Positions 31,943 through 35,725 of a stretch of 35,725 bases of DNA are shown here, piece by piece. Made by a program: the position numbers and the translations under genes. Where the stretch lies: contig JAFEFZ010000306.1 in NCBI GenBank assembly GCA_018240325.1, positions 1 to 35,725 of the forward strand. The letters are read 5' to 3'. The DNA comes from Pseudomonadota bacterium. Its GTDB lineage: Bacteria > Pseudomonadota > Gammaproteobacteria > Burkholderiales > Burkholderiaceae_C. How positions within the stretch are numbered: the stretch's first letter is position 1; the number at the start of each line of letters is the position of its first letter. Below the pieces are notes generated by a model. It searched no databases. It was not told the origin of the DNA and was given only the letters and a program-made list of their open reading frames with translations.

Positions 31943-33820
31943 TCAACGGTACATGGCCTCGATGGCCTCGGCGTACTTCTTCTCGACCAGCTTGCGCTTG
32001 AGCTTCATCGTCGGCGTGAGCTCCTCGTCCTCGGCCGTCAACTGCGTCTGCAGCAGGTAGAACTTCTTGATCTGCTCGACGCGCGCGAACTTCGCATTCA
32101 CGCGGTCCACCTCGGCCTGGATCAAGGCCTGCACTTCGGGCGCCTTCGTCAGGCTCGCATAGTTGCCGAACGGGACGTCGTGGTCCTGCGCGTACTTTTC
32201 CACGTTCTCCTGGTCGATCATGATCAGCACCACCAGATACGGCCGCCTGTCGCCGATGACCACCGCGTCGGTGACGTAGGGCGAGAACTTCAGCTCGTTC
32301 TCGATCTCGCTCGGGGTGATGTTCTTGCCGCCGGCCGTGATGATGATGTCCTTCATCCGGTCGGTGATGTAGAAGTAGCCGTCGTCGTCGACGCGGCCGA
32401 CGTCGCCGGTGTGCAGCCAGCCGTCGGCGTCGATCGCCTCGGCGGTCTTCTGCGGCAGGTTCAGGTAGCCGATGATCACGTTCGGCCCGCGCAGCAGGAT
32501 CTCGTGGGTGCCTTCGGCGATGCGCATCTGCAGCCCCGGTCCGGGTCGGCCGATGCTGCCCGGGCGCATGCCGCGGCGCGGCGTGATCGTGCCGCCACCG
32601 CAGGTTTCGGTCATGCCCCAGCCCTCGCGCAGCGGGATGCCCAGCGCCATGAACCAGCGGATCAGCTCCGGCGAGATCGGCGCCGCGCCGGTCATGCCGA
32701 CTTCGACGCGGTCCATGCCGATCATGCGCTTGACGTTGTCCAGCACCAGCCGGCGCGCCAGTTGATGGCGCAGCTTCAGCCCGAAGGGCGGCTCGCGGTT
32801 CTCCAGCGTGCACTTGGCGACTTCGCCGCCGATCTGCAGCGCCAGCGCGTAGGCCGCGCGCTGCAGCCGGTCGGCTTCGCTGAGCGCGATCGACACCTGC
32901 GAATAGATCTTCTCCCACACCCGCGGCACCGCGAAGAACAGGTGCGGACGCACCTCGCGCAGGTTCTCGAACACCGTCTCCGGGTTCTCGACGTAGTTGA
33001 CGACCGACGCGCGCTCGAGCGGGATGAAGGCGCCGATCATGCGCTCGGCGATGTGGCACAGCGGCAGGAAGGCGATGCGCTCGCCGCCGCGCGGCACGCC
33101 TTCGAACAGCGTCGCCGACAGCGCCGACAGCACCGCGACGATGTTGTGCTGGCTGATCATCGCGCCCTTGGGCCGGCCGGTGGTGCCCGAGGTGTAGACC
33201 AGCACCGCCACCTCGGCCGGGTCGCGCGCCGCACTGCGTTCTTGCAGCAGCATCGGCCGCGACTTCAGCAACTCGCGGCCGATCTCGCGCAGCTGCTCCA
33301 GGCTGATCACGCGCGGGTCGCTGAAGGACTGCAGGCCTTCCATGTCGTAGACGATCACGCGGCGGATCAGCGGCAGCCGCCCGGCGACTTCCAGGTACTT
33401 GTCGAGCTGCTCGTCGTCTTCGACGAACAGGTACACGCTGCGCGAATCGCTGCACAGGTACTCGACCTGGGTCGCCGCGTCGGTCGGGTAGATGCCGTTG
33501 CACACGCCGCCGGCGGACTGCACCGCCAGGTCGCACCACACCCATTCGCGGCAGGTGTTGGACAGCACCGACGCGACCTCGCCGGGCTCGAAGCCCAGGC
33601 TCGCCAGACCGGCGCCGATCTCGTCGACGATGCGCGCCACCTGGTTCCAGCTGTAGGCCTGCCAGATGCCCAGCTCCTTCTGGCGCATCATCGTCGCGTC
33701 GCCGAGCTCCCTGACGCGCAGGCGGAACAGCTCGGGGATCGATCGGTACGGCAGCGTCTCGGCGCGATAGCCGAACTCCTCGCCGGTGACGATGCGGTGC
33801 GGGTCCTTCGACATGTGCAT
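31943..33820 (-). CDS. AMP-forming acyl-CoA ligase (long-chain/FadD15-type)
   Basis: About 625 residues of the ANL superfamily. The P-loop is YTSGTTGRPKG (209-219), the adenylate motif GWGMTE (400-405), then GWLHTGDVGRVDDDGYFYIT and DRMKDIIITAGGKNI. The C-terminal domain ends with the catalytic lysine in TPTMKLKRKLVEKKY. The length and the C-terminal linker match long-chain/FadD15-type ligases rather than acetyl-CoA synthetase. It forms an acyl-adenylate and then an acyl-CoA. I chose ATG 33820 with GAGGG five bases upstream; GTG 33826 and ATG 33814 are alternatives. Its place between livF and the binding protein suggests that the imported compound is activated on entry. The true substrate is unknown. 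Confidence 0.88.
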   Translation of the reverse strand: MHMSKDPHRIVTGEEFGYRAETLPYRSIPELFRLRVRELGDATMMRQKELGIWQAYSWNQVARIVDEIGAGLASLGFEPGEVASVLSNTCREWVWCDLAVQSAGGVCNGIYPTDAATQVEYLCSDSRSVYLFVEDDEQLDKYLEVAGRLPLIRRVIVYDMEGLQSFSDPRVISLEQLREIGRELLKSRPMLLQERSAARDPAEVAVLVYTSGTTGRPKGAMISQHNIVAVLSALSATLFEGVPRGGERIAFLPLCHIAERMIGAFIPLERASVVNYVENPETVFENLREVRPHLFFAVPRVWEKIYSQVSIALSEADRLQRAAYALALQIGGEVAKCTLENREPPFGLKLRHQLARRLVLDNVKRMIGMDRVEVGMTGAAPISPELIRWFMALGIPLREGWGMTETCGGGTITPRRGMRPGSIGRPGPGLQMRIAEGTHEILLRGPNVIIGYLNLPQKTAEAIDADGWLHTGDVGRVDDDGYFYITDRMKDIIITAGGKNITPSEIENELKFSPYVTDAVVIGDRRPYLVVLIMIDQENVEKYAQDHDVPFGNYASLTKAPEVQALIQAEVDRVNAKFARVEQIKKFYLLQTQLTAEDEELTPTMKLKRKLVEKKYAEAIEAMYR

Positions 33821-33842
33821 TGGCACCCTCGCGCTACGCGCG

Positions 33843-33859
33843 GTCCCGCCAGGCGGGAC
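33843..33859. repeat. Inverted repeat between livF and the ligase gene
   Basis: GTCCCGCC and GGCGGGAC flank a single A, foldable as a 7-base stem with a 3-base loop. It lies in the 78-base gap 33821-33898. There is no T run; it could be a processing site, a pause or part of a dispersed intergenic repeat. Confidence 0.55.
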
Positions 33860-33898
33860 GCTGCGCCCACTTCGGAGCGGCCGGGCGTGGGCGCGTGC

Positions 33899-34696
33899 TC
33901 ATCGCCAGGTCTTCTTCTTCTTCCAGCGCCGCTCGCCGCGCACGCCGCTGTCCTTCTTGCCGAGATAGAACTCCTTGATGTCCTCCTTCTCGCGCAAGGC
34001 GGCGCAGGAGTCGTCCATGACGATGCGCCCGGTCTCGAGCACGTAGCCGTGGTCGGCCACGTTCAGCGCCATGTTGGCGTTCTGCTCGACCAGCAGCATC
34101 GTCGTGCCGCGCTCGCGGTTGATGCGCACGACGATCTCGAAGATGTCGCGCGTCAGCTTCGGCGACAGCCCCAGGCTGGGTTCGTCGAGCAGGATCAGGT
34201 CGGGCGCCGCCATCAGCGCGCGCGAGATCGCCAGCATCTGCTGCTGCCCGCCGGACAGCAGCCCGGCATCCTGTGCCGCCCGCTCCTTCAGGATCGGGAA
34301 GTAGCCGAAGGCCGCCTCGATGTCGCGCGCCACGGCGTCGCGGTCGTGGCGCGTGTAGGCACCCATCAGCAGGTTGTCGCGCACCGACAGCAGCGGGAAC
34401 ACCTCGCGCCCCTCGGGCACGTGGCTCAGGCCCAGGCGCACGATGCGCGCCGGGTCGAGCGCAGTGATGTTCTCGCCCTTGTAGCTGACGCTGCCGCGGT
34501 TCGGGTCGATGATGCCGGAGATCGTCTTCAGGATCGTGCTCTTGCCGGCGCCGTTGCTGCCGAGCACGGTGACGATCTCGCCGCGGCGCACCTTCAGGCT
34601 GACGCCGCGGATCGCCTTGATCGGCCCGTAGGAGCTTTCGACGTTGGCCAGCGCGAGGACCACCTCGCCGCTTCCGGCCGCGGGTGCCTGGTTCAC
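33899..34696 (-). CDS. livF: Branched-chain-type ABC transporter ATP-binding protein LivF-like
   Basis: 265 residues. Walker A is GSNGAGKST, the signature LLSGGQQQMLAISRAL and Walker B LILLDEPSLGLSP, with the switch region MLLVEQNANMAL. The motif GLSHVPEGREVFP is diagnostic for LivF. The C-terminus is about 20 residues longer than usual and strongly basic (GERRWKKKKTWR). It works with LivG and two permeases, neither of which is in the window. It starts 49 bases after livG. Confidence 0.92.
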   Translation of the reverse strand: MNQAPAAGSGEVVLALANVESSYGPIKAIRGVSLKVRRGEIVTVLGSNGAGKSTILKTISGIIDPNRGSVSYKGENITALDPARIVRLGLSHVPEGREVFPLLSVRDNLLMGAYTRHDRDAVARDIEAAFGYFPILKERAAQDAGLLSGGQQQMLAISRALMAAPDLILLDEPSLGLSPKLTRDIFEIVVRINRERGTTMLLVEQNANMALNVADHGYVLETGRIVMDDSCAALREKEDIKEFYLGKKDSGVRGERRWKKKKTWR

Positions 34697-34745
34697 CGGA
34701 CCGCCCTCCGGATTGCGGGCTGCGGGATTCGCGCGCGGCAGGCGA

Positions 34746-35546
34746 TCATGCGGCGCTCCTGCGCAGCGACGACAGGTCGTCGGTCGAGCCGAGGTAGGCC
34801 TCGATCACGCCCGGATGCGCCTGTACCTCGGCCGGCGCGCCCATGGCCACGACCTCGCCCTGGTTCATCGCCAGCACCCGATCGGACACTTTCGACACCA
34901 GGCCCATGTCGTGCTCGACCATCAGCACGGTGATGCCGAGGTCGTCGCGGATGTCCTGGATCCACCAGGCCATGTCGTCGGTCTCCTCGACGTTCAGGCC
35001 CGACGACGGTTCGTCCAGCAGCAGCAGCTTGGGCTCGCAGCACAGCGCACGCGCCAGTTCGACCACCTTGCGCACGCCGTAGGGCAGCCCGGCGACCATC
35101 GCGTCGCGGTGCGGCTGCAGGTCGAGGAAGTCGATCACCTGTTCGGCCTTCTCGCGCGCGTGCAACTCGGCGCGGCGGGTCGCGCCGGTGAACAGCAGGT
35201 CCTGCCACAGATTGCTCGTGCGGTGGGTGTGGGTGCCGATCAGCAGGTTCTGCAGCACGGTGGCGAACTCGAACAGCTCGATGTTCTGGAAGGTGCGCGC
35301 GATGCCGAGCGCGGCCACCGCATGCGGCGGCCGGCGCACCAGATCCTCGCCGCGGAAGCGGATCGTGCCGGCGCTGGGCTGGTAGATGCGGCTGATCAGG
35401 TTGAACACCGTCGTCTTGCCGGCGCCGTTGGGGCCGATCAGCGTGAACACCTCGCCCGGCATCACGTCGAAGGACACGTCGTTGACCGCGACCAGCCCGC
35501 CGAAACGCACGGTCAGGCCCTGGGCACTGAGCAGCGGCACCGTCAA
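34746..35546 (-). CDS. livG: Branched-chain-type ABC transporter ATP-binding protein LivG-like
   Basis: 266 residues from a TTG start at 35546 ([20 protein letters not shown]) with GGAGG six bases upstream; the frame is open to the left edge of 35603 but without family similarity. Walker A is GPNGAGKTT, LivG-type [12 protein letters not shown] holds the Q-loop and Walker B is [12 protein letters not shown], followed by [17 protein letters not shown]. The signature [15 protein letters not shown] departs from the usual LSYGQQ. The C-terminal tail SSLRRSAA is short. It is the first visible gene of the livG-livF-ligase-binding-protein group. Confidence 0.9.
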   Translation of the reverse strand: MTVPLLSAQGLTVRFGGLVAVNDVSFDVMPGEVFTLIGPNGAGKTTVFNLISRIYQPSAGTIRFRGEDLVRRPPHAVAALGIARTFQNIELFEFATVLQNLLIGTHTHRTSNLWQDLLFTGATRRAELHAREKAEQVIDFLDLQPHRDAMVAGLPYGVRKVVELARALCCEPKLLLLDEPSSGLNVEETDDMAWWIQDIRDDLGITVLMVEHDMGLVSKVSDRVLAMNQGEVVAMGAPAEVQAHPGVIEAYLGSTDDLSSLRRSAA

Positions 35547-35725
35547 GTCAGTCCTCCATCGCGCTTCGCACGTTCCAAGATGGATGAAACGCGTGGCGGC
35601 CATCGATCGGTACCGACCCTGTCCTGCCTCTCGGAACGTCTGCTGTTCTTCGTTGCGTTTCGGGGCCGTTGAGGCAAAGCCGCCGAGGGGGCAGCCGGCT
35701 GCGTTCAGCCAAATTCTTATTCACT
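35547..35725. other. Upstream region of livG, no gene recognised
   Basis: These 179 bases contain no end of a livM or livH gene on the minus strand and no convincing plus-strand gene. The last 15 bases (AAATTCTTATTCACT) are much richer in A+T than the rest of the window and could belong to a promoter that lies partly outside. A minus-strand frame of 58 codons (stop inside the livG ribosome-binding region) shows no family features. Confidence 0.5.

Noticed and set aside
35573..35725. C-terminal end of livM upstream of livG
   Set aside because: No minus-strand frame here shows permease-like hydrophobic sequence.

Overview
The window is dense (about 70% G+C by eye), with short intergenic gaps and 27 protein-coding genes, one of them cut by the left edge, plus one small RNA gene. 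Gene content and order point to a betaproteobacterium of the order Burkholderiales, probably the Rubrivivax/Methylibium/Leptothrix side. The clues are the linked block carA-carB-greA-DUF4149-yhbY-rlmE-ftsH-glmM-pstSCAB-phoUBR, -10 boxes of the TAGAAT/GATAAT type followed by CG, and a dnaX-ybaB-recR operon. This assignment is inference from synteny, not from a marker-gene comparison. I see no insertion sequence, prophage, CRISPR array, tRNA or rRNA gene, and no gap longer than 300 bases without a gene.

Layout. 1-593: the 3' end of an mltD-like lytic transglycosylase gene. 640-3526 (minus): dnaX-ybaB-recR, for replication clamp loading and recombinational repair. 3681-4808 (plus): a PurM/AIR-synthase-family paralogue, divergent from dnaX. 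4934-5028 (plus): the 4.5S signal recognition particle RNA gene ffs. Its 3' end touches the stop codon of an opposing gene (5027-6847, minus) that fuses a degenerate protein kinase to an HDOD domain. 7021-9238 (plus): trxA, rho and rpmE2, ending in a clear intrinsic terminator. 9330-10991 (plus): a multi-spanning GT-C/ArnT-like membrane protein.

11046-17725 (minus) is a complete phosphate regulon, read in the order pstS-pstC-pstA-pstB-phoU-phoB-phoR. A Pho box and further half sites lie upstream of pstS. PstS binds phosphate, PstCAB imports it, PhoU couples transporter state to the PhoR kinase, and PhoB activates the same operon. 17970-22221 (minus): glmM, ftsH and rlmE, where folP, usually found between ftsH and glmM, is absent. 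The yhbY gene diverges from rlmE across a palindromic -10 element. 22730-28296 (minus): carA-carB-greA-DUF4149. 28571-29266 (plus): a Bax-inhibitor-1 family protein. 29318-30670 (minus): rlmD. 30754-35546 (minus): livG-livF-acyl-CoA ligase-substrate-binding protein, a branched-chain-amino-acid-type ABC system linked to an AMP-forming ligase, with no permease gene in view.

The most interesting points are the pseudokinase-HDOD fusion, the PurM paralogue with an altered nucleotide-binding motif, a heat-shock-type promoter in front of ftsH, symmetrical -10 elements in two divergent regions, two genes likely to be transcribed almost without a leader, and the local loss of folP. I found no convincing new multi-gene system; most of the window is core genome.
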